Shown in pieces: positions 1 to 6,718 of a DNA stretch of 6,947 nucleotides. The first letter of the stretch is position 1. Each line of letters starts with the position of its first letter. The position numbers were made by a program, and so were the translations under genes. Origin of the DNA: Paracoccaceae bacterium (GTDB lineage: Bacteria; Pseudomonadota; Alphaproteobacteria; Rhodobacterales; Rhodobacteraceae); contig JAESRD010000292.1 in the NCBI GenBank assembly GCA_016764835.1, positions 1 to 6,947 on the forward strand, in the 5' to 3' direction. The notes under the pieces are model-generated. The model saw only the letters and a program-made list of their open reading frames with translations, did no database searches and had not been told where the DNA came from.

Positions 1-1402
1 CGCTTTTGTTGATGATAACAAAGCCCACCAGTCTATTATTGTGCAGGGCCGTCGGGTCTATTCGCCGGTGACCATCGCCTCTATCGTCGCTGAGCGCCAT
101 GTTGACCGGATCTTGCTGGCTATGCCATCTGTGCCCCGGCCACGTCTGGCCGAAATCTCCAAGCGGCTTGAAGATCTCGGGCTTGATGTGCAAACGTTGC
201 CGTCTTTCTCACAGCTTGCCGGTAACGGCGCACCGCTGATCGACCAATTCCGCCCAATTGTACCGGGCCGTTTCTTGGGCCGCGCCGCACTTGATACTGA
301 GCTGCCCGGCGGCTCGGAAACTTACTTTGGCCGCTCGGTGCTTATCTCTGGCGCGGGTGGCTCTATCGGCTCTGAGCTGTGCCGCCAGGTACTGGCCTGC
401 GGGCCAAAGCGGCTGGTGCTCATGGAGATCAGCGAATTTGCGCTCTACACGCTGAGCCAAGAGCTTCAGGCGATGGCAAATAGCTCTAACGTAGAGCTGG
501 TTGCAGCCCTTGGCTCTGTCTGCGACGCGCCGCTGGTGCGCAAAATTTTGGCCGATAATGAGGTTGATATCATCCTCCACGCCGCCGCTTATAAACATGT
601 GCCGATTGTTGAAAACAACCCCCTTGCCGGGATATCGAACAATGTTCTGGGCACACAAACACTGGCGCTGGCTGCCGGAGATGCTGGGGTAAAACGTTTT
701 ATCCTCATCTCATCGGACAAAGCCGTGCGGCCAAAGAACATGATGGGCGCCTCCAAACGGCTGGCCGAGATTGTGGTCCAAGATTTGGCGGTCCGCTCCA
801 ATACATCGGGCGGCACCATCTATTCGATGGTCCGGTTTGGTAATGTCATGGGTTCTTCCGGCTCTGTCATTCCGCTGTTTGAAGATCAGATCAAGAAGGG
901 TGGGCCGGTCACCTTGACCCACCGCGAAGTCACCCGCTATTTCATGACCATTCCAGAAGCCGCGCGCTTGGTGCTGGTTGCAGGCTCCTTTGCCGGTGGT
1001 GGCGAGGTTTTCGTGCTCGATATGGGCGACCCAATATTGATCTACGATCTGGCCCGGCAAATGATTGATGCTGCCGGCTATACGGTGCGCGACGAAGATA
1101 ACCCGGACGGCGCAATTGAAATCGTGCTCACCGGCCTGCGCCCCGGCGAAAAACTGCATGAAGAGCTGCTGATCGGCGAAGGCCAGACCACGACCCCGCA
1201 CCCAAAGATTATGCAAGCGCGCGAAAAACATCTCAGCGAGATAGAGGTTGCCGCGGGTATCAAAGCCATTCGTGCAGCGCTTAACCATGCCGATGTTGAT
1301 GAGCTGCGTCGCGTTGTCGCCCGCTGGGTTGAGGGCAGCCATATGCTGCCGCATGACGCCGACAAAGTTGCCGATCAAGTCGCCCGGCTGCCAAACGTCT
1401 AG
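1..1402 (+). CDS. Membrane-anchored NDP-sugar 4,6-dehydratase (FlaA1/PglF/WbpM/CapD family), 5' end missing
   Basis: This is the C-terminal part of a polysaccharide biosynthesis dehydratase that probably removes water from UDP-GlcNAc or a related NDP-sugar to give a 4-keto-6-deoxy sugar for O-antigen, capsule or glycan. The frame is open from base 2, so the GTG at 41 is not the start; large family members carry about 200 more N-terminal residues with membrane helices. Numbering from that GTG, the tail of a first Rossmann-like domain (to about 60) is followed by the NAD-binding motif SGAGGSIGSE (103-112), AAAYKHVPIVE (181-191), the catalytic region SSDKAV...MGASK (224-239), RFGNVMGSSGS (265-275), THREVTRYFMTIPEA (293-307) and LRPGEKLHEEL (366-376). 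Met235 stands where short-chain dehydrogenases have the catalytic Tyr, the Ser-Met-Lys arrangement known from large WbpM-type members. The exact sugar cannot be read from the sequence. The 3' end overlaps convergent galE by 4 bases. Confidence 0.93.
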   Translation, partial: AFVDDNKAHQSIIVQGRRVYSPVTIASIVAERHVDRILLAMPSVPRPRLAEISKRLEDLGLDVQTLPSFSQLAGNGAPLIDQFRPIVPGRFLGRAALDTELPGGSETYFGRSVLISGAGGSIGSELCRQVLACGPKRLVLMEISEFALYTLSQELQAMANSSNVELVAALGSVCDAPLVRKILADNEVDIILHAAAYKHVPIVENNPLAGISNNVLGTQTLALAAGDAGVKRFILISSDKAVRPKNMMGASKRLAEIVVQDLAVRSNTSGGTIYSMVRFGNVMGSSGSVIPLFEDQIKKGGPVTLTHREVTRYFMTIPEAARLVLVAGSFAGGGEVFVLDMGDPILIYDLARQMIDAAGYTVRDEDNPDGAIEIVLTGLRPGEKLHEELLIGEGQTTTPHPKIMQAREKHLSEIEVAAGIKAIRAALNHADVDELRRVVARWVEGSHMLPHDADKVADQVARLPNV

Positions 1403-2418
1403 GTTTTGCCGCCGTAGCCGTCAGGGTTTTTGCTTTGCCATTTCCAAAGGCTTTGCGCCATTTCTTCAATGCCGTATTCAGCTTTCCAGCCGAGGAGCTC
1501 TTCTGCCCGGTCGCAGCAAGCTTGCATCTCAGCAATATCGCCGTCGCGCCGTGGTTCAACCTCAGCAGGCAGATCGCGGCCAACAACGGTCGAGAATGCG
1601 GCCAACATTTCCTTCACCGAATAGCCGCGCCCGGTGCCGATATTATAAACCTCAGCGCCCTGCATCGCCTCGGTCCGCGCCAGAGCCGCAACATGTGCGC
1701 GGCCCAGATCAGTCACATGAATGTAGTCGCGAATACCGGTGCCGTCGGGGGTCGGATAATCATCGCCAAAGATCTTAAGCACAGCCCGTCGCCCGGCAGC
1801 CAGCTGCGCCAGAAACGGCATAAGGTTGGCTGGCACACCCTGCGGATCTTCGCCAATTTCGCCCGATGCATGCGCGCCTACTGGGTTGAAATAGCGCAAC
1901 AATACCGCGCTGCGGCCCGGCCCGGCCTTTGCCCATGCCGTCAGAATCTGTTCAGCCATCAGCTTGGTTTGGCCATAAACGCTCATTGGGCTTAGCGGGT
2001 GGTCTTCGTCATATGGCAAGTAAACCGGCTCACCGTAAACCGTGGCCGATGATGAAAAGATGATCTTTTCGCAATCAGCCGCCTCCATTGCCCGCAACAG
2101 CGACAGCGTGCCGCTGACATTTACATCAAAATAATCAACCGGTTTTTCTTGGCTTTCGCCCACGGCCTTGAGCCCAGCAAAATGCACAACAGCATCGGGT
2201 GCAAAACTCTTGGCAATTTCCGTCAGCCGCGCGGTGTTGCGAATATCGGCCTCATAGCTCTCAATCACACCATTCGACAGGCGGCGCACCCGGTCCAGCG
2301 CCACGGGCGAGCCGTTTGAGAAATCATCAACCACGCAAACCAGATGGCCCTGCCCCAGCAGCTCAACCAATGTATGGCTGCCAATGTAGCCCGCGCCACC
2401 CGTTACCAAAACCCGCAT
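1399..2418 (-). CDS. galE: UDP-glucose 4-epimerase GalE
   Basis: This cytoplasmic, NAD-dependent enzyme interconverts UDP-glucose and UDP-galactose, supplying galactose units for surface polysaccharide and serving galactose use. I chose the ATG at 2418 (339 aa; E. coli GalE is 338), not the GTG one codon upstream, because GAGGAGG lies 5 bases before the ATG but only 2 before the GTG. Visible motifs: the Rossmann nucleotide loop TGGAGYIGSH (6-15), FAGLKAVGES (80-89), FSSSATVYG (121-129) with catalytic Ser124, the YxxxK pair Tyr148 and Lys152, RYFNPVGAH (175-183), NLMP (198-201) and GTGIRDYIHV (226-235). The protein aligns with E. coli GalE nearly end to end. Met298 matches E. coli Tyr299, a position that controls whether N-acetylated sugars fit. 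No gal genes flank it; the neighbouring NDP-sugar dehydratase points to an envelope role. A strong terminator upstream separates it from the ABC operon. Confidence 0.96.
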   Translation of the reverse strand: MRVLVTGGAGYIGSHTLVELLGQGHLVCVVDDFSNGSPVALDRVRRLSNGVIESYEADIRNTARLTEIAKSFAPDAVVHFAGLKAVGESQEKPVDYFDVNVSGTLSLLRAMEAADCEKIIFSSSATVYGEPVYLPYDEDHPLSPMSVYGQTKLMAEQILTAWAKAGPGRSAVLLRYFNPVGAHASGEIGEDPQGVPANLMPFLAQLAAGRRAVLKIFGDDYPTPDGTGIRDYIHVTDLGRAHVAALARTEAMQGAEVYNIGTGRGYSVKEMLAAFSTVVGRDLPAEVEPRRDGDIAEMQACCDRAEELLGWKAEYGIEEMAQSLWKWQSKNPDGYGGKT

Positions 2419-2423
2419 CACTG

Positions 2424-2430
2424 CCTCCTC
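2424..2430 (-). promoter_or_regulatory. Ribosome binding site of galE
   Basis: The - strand reads GAGGAGG here, a near-perfect Shine-Dalgarno sequence. It lies 5 bases before the ATG at 2418 and 2 bases before an in-frame GTG at 2421. The spacing decides for the ATG. Confidence 0.75.
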
Positions 2431-2456
2431 GGACCAAACCAGATGTCACATAATAC

Positions 2457-2485
2457 CCTATAAAACCTAGCCAGCATTGCGGCAA
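2457..2485 (-). promoter_or_regulatory. Possible sigma-70-type promoter of galE
   Basis: On the - strand, TTGCCG (2480-2485; 4 of 6 match to TTGACA) and TATAGG (2457-2462; 4 of 6 match to TATAAT) are separated by exactly 17 bases, about 40 bases before the galE start. An overlapping TATTAT slightly downstream is a better -10 but lacks a -35. Position supports a promoter: the upstream operon ends at a strong terminator only 16 bases beyond the -35, so galE needs its own start. The match is modest and untested. Confidence 0.35.
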
Positions 2486-2500
2486 TCTGAAGCCAGGTAC

Positions 2501-2532
2501 AAAAAAGGCGCGCCGGTATCCCGCCGCGCCTT
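2501..2532 (-). terminator. Rho-independent terminator of the ABC transporter operon
   Basis: Read on the - strand, AAGGCGCG (2525-2532) pairs perfectly with CGCGCCTT (2505-2512). Inside it, after one mismatch, CGG pairs with CCG around a GATA tetraloop. The 3' arm runs directly into six T residues (2501-2506). This 8 + 3 bp GC-rich stem with a U-tract starts 18 bases after the substrate-binding protein stop codon and should end the operon before galE. Confidence 0.9.
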
Positions 2533-2550
2533 GCGTTTATTGCGAAATGC

Positions 2551-3537
2551 TTACTGCATTAATGCGGCGTCAGTGATCACAGATGTCCACGCACCCTCGG
2601 GGGCGGCAGAAATCACCGGATCAGACCCACCGGCCAGCAGCGTATCAACAGTGCGCTGATAAGATGCCTCATCGAGCGAGCCGTCAGAGCCCGCTGTCAG
2701 CTTGGCAATCTCGCCCATCATGCGGATCTGGTGCTCTTCGGTTTGTGCGCCGGTCTCGTCATAGTCGAGCACGATCATGGCGGCGTCTGTTGGGTTCTCT
2801 TCGGCCCATTTCCAGCCTTCCATTGAGGCGGCAACAAAGCGGGTCATCTTGTCGACAAAAGCCGGATCATCCAGGTTATCTTCCAGCACATAGATGCCGT
2901 CTTCCAGAGTGGCTACGCCCATTTCTTCATATTTGAAGGTGATCAGTTCGTCGGGCGAGACGCCCGCGTCGATGATCTGCCAATATTCATTATAGGTCAT
3001 GGTCGAAATGCAGTCAGCTTGGCGCTGCAACAGGGGGTCAACGTTGAACCCCTGCTTGAGCACGGTCACGCCGTCATCGCCACCCTCGGTCGGGATGCCC
3101 TCTTGGCTCATCCAGCTGAGGAACGGATATTCGTTGCCAAAGAACCAAACGCCGATTGTGCGGCCGCGAAAGTCCTGCGGGCCGGTAATGCCAGTATCTT
3201 TCCAGCAAGTCAGCATCAGGCCAGAGCTGGCAAATGGCTGGGCTATATTGACCACCGGCAGGCCGTTTTCACGCGCCGCCAAAGCCGATGGCATCCAGTT
3301 GAGCATTGCATCTGCGCCGCCGCCTGCCAGCACCTGTGGTGGGGCAATATCTGGGCCGCCAGGCAGGATGGTGACATCGAGATCAGCCGCTTCATAAAAG
3401 CCCTGATCGAGCGCGACATAATAGCCCGCAAACTGCGCTTGCGTGACCCATTGCAACTGCAATGTCACTTCGTCGGCGGCCATTGCTGGGCTGGCGAAAA
3501 GCAGCGCTGCTGCGGCTGTTTTAAGTGTGGTTTTCAT
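2551..3537 (-). CDS. ABC transporter substrate-binding protein, NMT1/THI5-like (probable pyrimidine-type ligand)
   Basis: This periplasmic protein captures the solute for the importer encoded just upstream. It has 328 residues, normal for the family. A Sec signal peptide (Lys2 and Lys6, hydrophobic run 8-15, site AMA|AD after residue 20) has no lipobox Cys, so the mature protein is soluble. Family features include LQLQWVTQAQFAGYYVA (26-42), GFYEAADLDVTI (46-57), the GGGADAMLNW region (72-81) and RGRTIGVWFFGNEYPF (124-139). The mature form has Cys111 and Cys176; the CCCFC motif of thiamin-precursor proteins of the ThiY type is not seen. GGAGG lies 8 bases before the ATG. It is the last gene of the operon, 81 bases after the permease stop codon rather than overlapping it, and is followed by a terminator. 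The upstream hydA suggests a pyrimidine, dihydropyrimidine or hydantoin ligand; a thiamin-type pyrimidine is an alternative. Confidence 0.92.
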   Translation of the reverse strand: MKTTLKTAAAALLFASPAMAADEVTLQLQWVTQAQFAGYYVALDQGFYEAADLDVTILPGGPDIAPPQVLAGGGADAMLNWMPSALAARENGLPVVNIAQPFASSGLMLTCWKDTGITGPQDFRGRTIGVWFFGNEYPFLSWMSQEGIPTEGGDDGVTVLKQGFNVDPLLQRQADCISTMTYNEYWQIIDAGVSPDELITFKYEEMGVATLEDGIYVLEDNLDDPAFVDKMTRFVAASMEGWKWAEENPTDAAMIVLDYDETGAQTEEHQIRMMGEIAKLTAGSDGSLDEASYQRTVDTLLAGGSDPVISAAPEGAWTSVITDAALMQ

Positions 3538-3549
3538 TTGTTATCCCTC

Positions 3550-3561
3550 CAAGATATCTTG
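3550..3561. repeat. 12-base perfect palindrome beside the substrate-binding protein ribosome binding site
   Basis: CAAGATATCTTG is a perfect inverted repeat in the 81-base gap between the last permease and the substrate-binding protein gene. Its proximal base overlaps the start of the Shine-Dalgarno GGAGG (3546-3550 on the - strand). As RNA it could form only a weak 4-bp hairpin with an AUAU loop; as DNA it could be a small dimeric operator. Chance occurrence is possible, and no regulator is known for it. Confidence 0.35.
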
Positions 3562-3618
3562 TAAATGAGTTTGCGCCGGTTGCTCCCGAACGTCAATTTT
3601 TTGCGTTATTTTCACTGT

Positions 3619-4458
3619 CTATTTTCGTTGCGACGGGTGCCAAAAAATGACCCGTGCCTCTAGATAGGCCATCAGCCCATAAAACGCGCTGCCTGCGAGG
3701 GCGGCGACCAAGATCACCGACCAAACCATGTCGAGCGCCAGCTGGCCAACGGATGTTGAGATACGAAAGCCCAAGCCTTGGGTTGGCGAGCCAAAGAACT
3801 CGGCGACGATTGCGCCGATCAGCGCCAATGTGGTGGCGATTTTGAGACCGTTAAAGATGAAGGGCATGGCCGCAGGCAAGCGCAACCGCCAGAGCCGCTG
3901 CCAATAGCCGGCGCCATATGTGCGCATCAGGTCGCGCTGCATGGATGACGTGTCGGACAGGCCGGCAACCGTGTTGACCAGCATGGGGAAGTACACCATC
4001 AGCACCACCACCGCCGCTTTGCTCTGCCAGCCAAAGCCGAACCACATGACGAGGATCGGCGCCGTGCCGACGATTGGCAGAGCGGCCATAAAGTTGCCCA
4101 CTGGCAAAAGCCCGCGCTTCAAAAAGTCGTAGCGGTCAACCAGCAAAGCCGTGGCAAAACCCGCGCCGCAGCCAAAGATATAGCCGCCCAAACCGCCCTT
4201 GAGGATGGTTTGCTGAAAGTCGCCCCAGAGCAGCGGGATATTGGCCATGAATTTTATGGCGATAGCCGTTGGTGGCGGCAAAATCACCGGAGAAATCTCT
4301 AGCCCGCGGACCATGAGTTCCCAAACCACCAGCAGCGTGATGCCGAAGATCGCTGGCACGGCAAGGCCAATTGCGGTGCTCGGTTTACGCCGGGCCAACA
4401 TGATATTGAACCACCAGCCAAGCGCCCAGAGCAAGAGAGCGAGCAGGACCAAGATCAT
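3619..4458 (-). CDS. ABC transporter permease (second of two)
   Basis: This is one of two inner-membrane subunits that form the import channel, in the SsuC/TauC/ThiX-like branch of the binding-protein-dependent permeases. The 279 residues contain an extra N-terminal helix (about 2-20), a second (29-50), the motif ISPVILPPPTAI (55-66) that precedes the core domain, and core helices from about 88 to 265. The cytoplasmic EAA-type loop that docks on the ATPase is YGAGYWQRLWRLRLPAAMPF (181-200). Helix limits are by eye. The ATG overlaps the stop of the upstream permease in an ATGA arrangement, so translation is probably coupled. With two different permease genes and one ATPase gene, the transporter is probably a permease heterodimer on an ATPase homodimer. 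Confidence 0.92.
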   Translation of the reverse strand: MILVLLALLLWALGWWFNIMLARRKPSTAIGLAVPAIFGITLLVVWELMVRGLEISPVILPPPTAIAIKFMANIPLLWGDFQQTILKGGLGGYIFGCGAGFATALLVDRYDFLKRGLLPVGNFMAALPIVGTAPILVMWFGFGWQSKAAVVVLMVYFPMLVNTVAGLSDTSSMQRDLMRTYGAGYWQRLWRLRLPAAMPFIFNGLKIATTLALIGAIVAEFFGSPTQGLGFRISTSVGQLALDMVWSVILVAALAGSAFYGLMAYLEARVIFWHPSQRK

Positions 4459-5402
4459 TGCTCCACCCCCATTTTGCGCAGGGTCCGCCGCTCTGCCGCG
4501 CTGATCAGCGCCACAAGAGCCGCCGCCAACGCCGCCGCCATCAGCAATGCCGCCCAGATTTGTTCGGTCTGGCCATAATATGTGCCCGCCAACATTCGCG
4601 CGCCCAGCCCGCCGCGCTGCACTGGCAGTTCGCCGACAATTGCGCCAACAAGGCTGGCGGCAATGGCTATTTTGAGCGAAGTGAACAAGTAGGGGGCCGA
4701 AGCAGGCAGCCGCAGTTTGAACAGCCCCTCGGACCAGCGCGCATTATAGGTGTGCAACAGGTCGAGCTGCATCCGGTCTGGCGCGCGCAGGCCTTTGACC
4801 ATGCCCACGACCACCGGGAAGAACGACAGATAGGCCGAGATCACCGCTTTGGGGATCAGCCCTTGCAAGCCGATCGACGACAGGACCACGATGACCATTG
4901 GCGCCAACGCCACGATCGGGATGGTTTGGCTGATGATCGCCCACGGCATGACCGACATATCCATCACCCGGTAGCGGACAATGCCAACCGCCAGAACAAC
5001 GCCCAGCAATGTGCCAAAGACAAAGCCGGTCAGGGTGGCGCTGAGCGTGACAATCGCGTGGTGCAGCAGGCCACGGTTTGACAGGCTGCCCGAGTTCACA
5101 ATACCGCGCCGCCCGGTCAGTTCTTCGACCACCGTGCTGCGCCACAGCTCGGCCGCCACTTGGTGCGGGGCTGGCAGACGGGCGCGGCTTTGGCTCCAAA
5201 CATCATTGGCCGGGATGGGGTTCTTAAGCACCAGTGACCAGCCGCCATAGTAGACCCGCTCCTGCGCACCCTCCGGCGTGACCTCCAGCCCGGCGCGCTC
5301 AGCCGAGGTGACGGCGCTGTGGATGTTCATCGGCAGGCACATAATGTACCAAATCGCGAAAATCGCGACGACAGTGCTAAAGACCGGGCCAGCTCTACGC
5401 AT
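4455..5402 (-). CDS. ABC transporter permease (first of two)
   Basis: This is the partner inner-membrane subunit of the same importer. I chose the ATG at 5402 (315 aa, MRRAGPVF), which lies across the ATPase stop codon as ATGCGTAG and gives an 8-base overlap; an ATG at 5411 (MKPMRR) is nearly as good, while the longest open frame (to 5492) adds a poor, Arg- and Cys-rich stretch that is probably not translated. One helix spans about 5-22. A long stretch (about 25-112), presumably periplasmic, holds LPAPHQVAAELW (76-87). Core helices start near 115, with the motif SQTIPIVALAPM (158-169) and the EAA-type loop TYNARWSEGLFKLRLPASAP (218-237). The Asn-Ala-Arg in that loop replaces the more usual Gly-Ala-Ser type. 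The stop overlaps the next permease by 4 bases. Confidence 0.92.
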   Translation of the reverse strand: MRRAGPVFSTVVAIFAIWYIMCLPMNIHSAVTSAERAGLEVTPEGAQERVYYGGWSLVLKNPIPANDVWSQSRARLPAPHQVAAELWRSTVVEELTGRRGIVNSGSLSNRGLLHHAIVTLSATLTGFVFGTLLGVVLAVGIVRYRVMDMSVMPWAIISQTIPIVALAPMVIVVLSSIGLQGLIPKAVISAYLSFFPVVVGMVKGLRAPDRMQLDLLHTYNARWSEGLFKLRLPASAPYLFTSLKIAIAASLVGAIVGELPVQRGGLGARMLAGTYYGQTEQIWAALLMAAALAAALVALISAAERRTLRKMGVEQ

Positions 5403-6189
5403 CGGCTTCATACCCGGCGCGCAACCCCTCGCGCACCCGGTGTGCTGTCTCGATAAACGCCTCGCTATCGCGGATATCGAGCGGGCGTTCACGTGGCAGA
5501 GGGCTGTCGATTATATCGGTAATCCGACCGGGGCGGGGCGACATGACCACGATTTTAGTGCTCAGATAAACCGCTTCGGGGATAGAATGGGTGACAAAAC
5601 AAATGGTCTTCTGGGTGCGTTCCCAGATATGCAGCAGCGCCTCGTTGAGCCGGTCGCGGACGATCTCGTCAAGCGCGCCGAATGGCTCATCCATCAGCAA
5701 GATATCGGCGTCGAAGCCGAGCGCGCGGGCGATACTGGCGCGCTGTTGCATGCCGCCTGACAGCTGCCAAGGGAACTTCTTCTCAAAGCCGGTCAGCTCG
5801 ACCAGCTCAAGCACTTCAGCGACGCGCTTCTTCTGGTCAGCCTTGGAAAACCCCATGATTTCAAGTGGTAGCGTGATGTTACGCTCAATGCTGCGCCAAG
5901 GATAAAGCCCCGCCGCCTGAAAAACATAGCCATATGAGCGAGCGCGGCGGGCCTCATCGGGCGACATGCCGTTGACGCTGAGCTTGCCGCCGGTCGGCTG
6001 CTCTAGCCCAGCAATGCAGCGCAAGAATGTGGTCTTGCCGCAGCCTGACGGGCCGATGAAGGAGACGAACTCACCTTTGGCAATGTCGAGGGTCACGTCG
6101 CGCAGGGCGTGGACCGGGCCGTCATTGGTGGTGAAGGTGAGGTCGAGGTTTTCGGCCTGAACAACCGGGGCATTAGAGGACATCGTCAT
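5395..6189 (-). CDS. ABC transporter ATP-binding protein (nitrate/sulfonate/taurine/pyrimidine type)
   Basis: This cytoplasmic ATPase subunit drives the importer. All motifs of an active nucleotide-binding domain are present in its 264 residues: Walker A GPSGCGKTT (46-54), Q-loop Gln91, signature LSGGMQQR (143-150), Walker B ILLMDEP (163-169), D-loop GALD (171-174) and the switch His201 in VTHSIPEAVYLS (199-210). It most resembles the SsuB/TauB/ThiZ group that pairs with NMT1-like binding proteins. The start is either the ATG at 6189 or the one at 6183; a weak GAGAAG lies 3 and 9 bases before them, so the shorter form (262 aa) is quite possible. Both starts lie inside the end of the upstream membrane-protein gene (overlap 17 or 11 bases), suggesting translational coupling. 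The 3' end overlaps the first permease. Confidence 0.95.
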   Translation of the reverse strand: MTMSSNAPVVQAENLDLTFTTNDGPVHALRDVTLDIAKGEFVSFIGPSGCGKTTFLRCIAGLEQPTGGKLSVNGMSPDEARRARSYGYVFQAAGLYPWRSIERNITLPLEIMGFSKADQKKRVAEVLELVELTGFEKKFPWQLSGGMQQRASIARALGFDADILLMDEPFGALDEIVRDRLNEALLHIWERTQKTICFVTHSIPEAVYLSTKIVVMSPRPGRITDIIDSPLPRERPLDIRDSEAFIETAHRVREGLRAGYEADA

Positions 6190-6661
6190 ATACTTCTCGT
6201 GCTATAAAGTAGGCGGTGCCAATGCCGATCATGGCTGCCAAGGCGGGGTAGGTCAGCATTTCGATTCTGAAACCGATTTGTGAAAAATCGGTCCGGTCAA
6301 AGTAGGTGATCAACAAGAAACCAAAAAGTAGGCCGCTTATAACCGCAGTGGCGCACCCGCTAAGCAGGATCATTTTGGGACTGTATTTGCGCTTATAGCG
6401 CCGCGTTGCGAGAAACCGACAAGCCGGGTAGCCGAGCAAGAGCGCGCCGAAGAAAACGGGCAAGCTCGCTAGAAAACAGATAAGCAGCACTTCGGGGAAA
6501 ACGATGAACAGGCTCTCCTCTTTGTTCGAGCCTTTCACACTGGCAAATGCAGCCAGCAACATTACGTCGAAAACGGTCGCAAGGAAGGCGGTTCCTGCGA
6601 ACCGACGCAGGCTCAGAAAGCCTGCAAAACTATGTGTGTCCGTTGCTGCAACGCGTGCCAT
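6173..6661 (-). CDS. Small four-helix membrane protein of unknown function
   Basis: I do not recognise this protein. From the ATG at 6661 it has 162 residues, with hydrophobic segments by eye at about 22-42, 51-78, 97-120 and 135-153. Basic clusters (RR 19-20; RRYKRKYSPK 88-96) on alternate loops predict both ends in the cytoplasm. There is no signal-peptide cleavage site and no enzyme motif that I can see. GTG at 6664 and TTG at 6697 (174 aa) are other starts; only a weak GGTGG precedes the GTG and ATG. It lies between hydA and the ATPase gene on the same strand, and its stop falls inside the ATPase start region. The gene is poorer in GC than its neighbours: about 52% over 6241-6600, against about 62% in ATPase samples. 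It could be an accessory of the transporter or a late arrival in the operon. The overlap with the ATPase and the good helix pattern argue that it is real. Confidence 0.7.
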   Translation of the reverse strand: MARVAATDTHSFAGFLSLRRFAGTAFLATVFDVMLLAAFASVKGSNKEESLFIVFPEVLLICFLASLPVFFGALLLGYPACRFLATRRYKRKYSPKMILLSGCATAVISGLLFGFLLITYFDRTDFSQIGFRIEMLTYPALAAMIGIGTAYFIAREVYDDVL

Positions 6662-6718
6662 CACAACGCGCCACCAACTGGGCGTATATAGCGGCAAGCT
6701 GCTGTAAACGTTAGCAAA

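Noticed and set aside
710..1378. Long open frame (222 codons) on the - strand, opposite the dehydratase gene
   Set aside because: It lies fully antisense to a gene with clear family motifs, its product has no recognisable domain, and long antisense frames are expected in GC-rich DNA with strong third-position bias.
1435..1995. Open frame of 186 codons on the + strand, opposite galE
   Set aside because: Shadow of galE, whose - strand frame matches the known family almost end to end.
3019..3564. Open frame of 181 codons on the + strand, opposite the substrate-binding protein gene
   Set aside because: Antisense shadow: the product is rich in Arg, Cys and His without a domain, and the opposite strand encodes a convincing secreted protein over the same span.
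3568..3596. Promoter TTGACG - 17 bases - CAAACT before the substrate-binding protein gene
   Set aside because: The -35 is good (5 of 6) but the -10 matches at only 3 of 6, so I mention it under findings and do not annotate it.
3961..3985. TTGACCA sequences resembling half of a RutR-type operator (another at about 3250)
   Set aside because: They are single half-sites inside coding sequence, without the facing TGGTCAA half, so they are expected by chance.
4458..5081. Open frame of 207 codons on the + strand, opposite the first permease
   Set aside because: The translation is dominated by Arg, Gln, Asp and His, typical of the reverse complement of a hydrophobic membrane-protein gene.
5403..5492. 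N-terminal extension of the first permease up to the ATG at 5492
   Set aside because: It would overlap the ATPase gene by 98 bases and adds an Arg- and Cys-rich stretch unlike the family; the ATG at 5402 in the ATGCGTAG overlap fits operon architecture better.
6662..6718. TATATA with an upstream TTTACA in the gap after hydA, as a possible internal promoter
   Set aside because: The spacing between the two elements is only 12 bases, too short for a sigma-70 promoter, and no other -35 fits.
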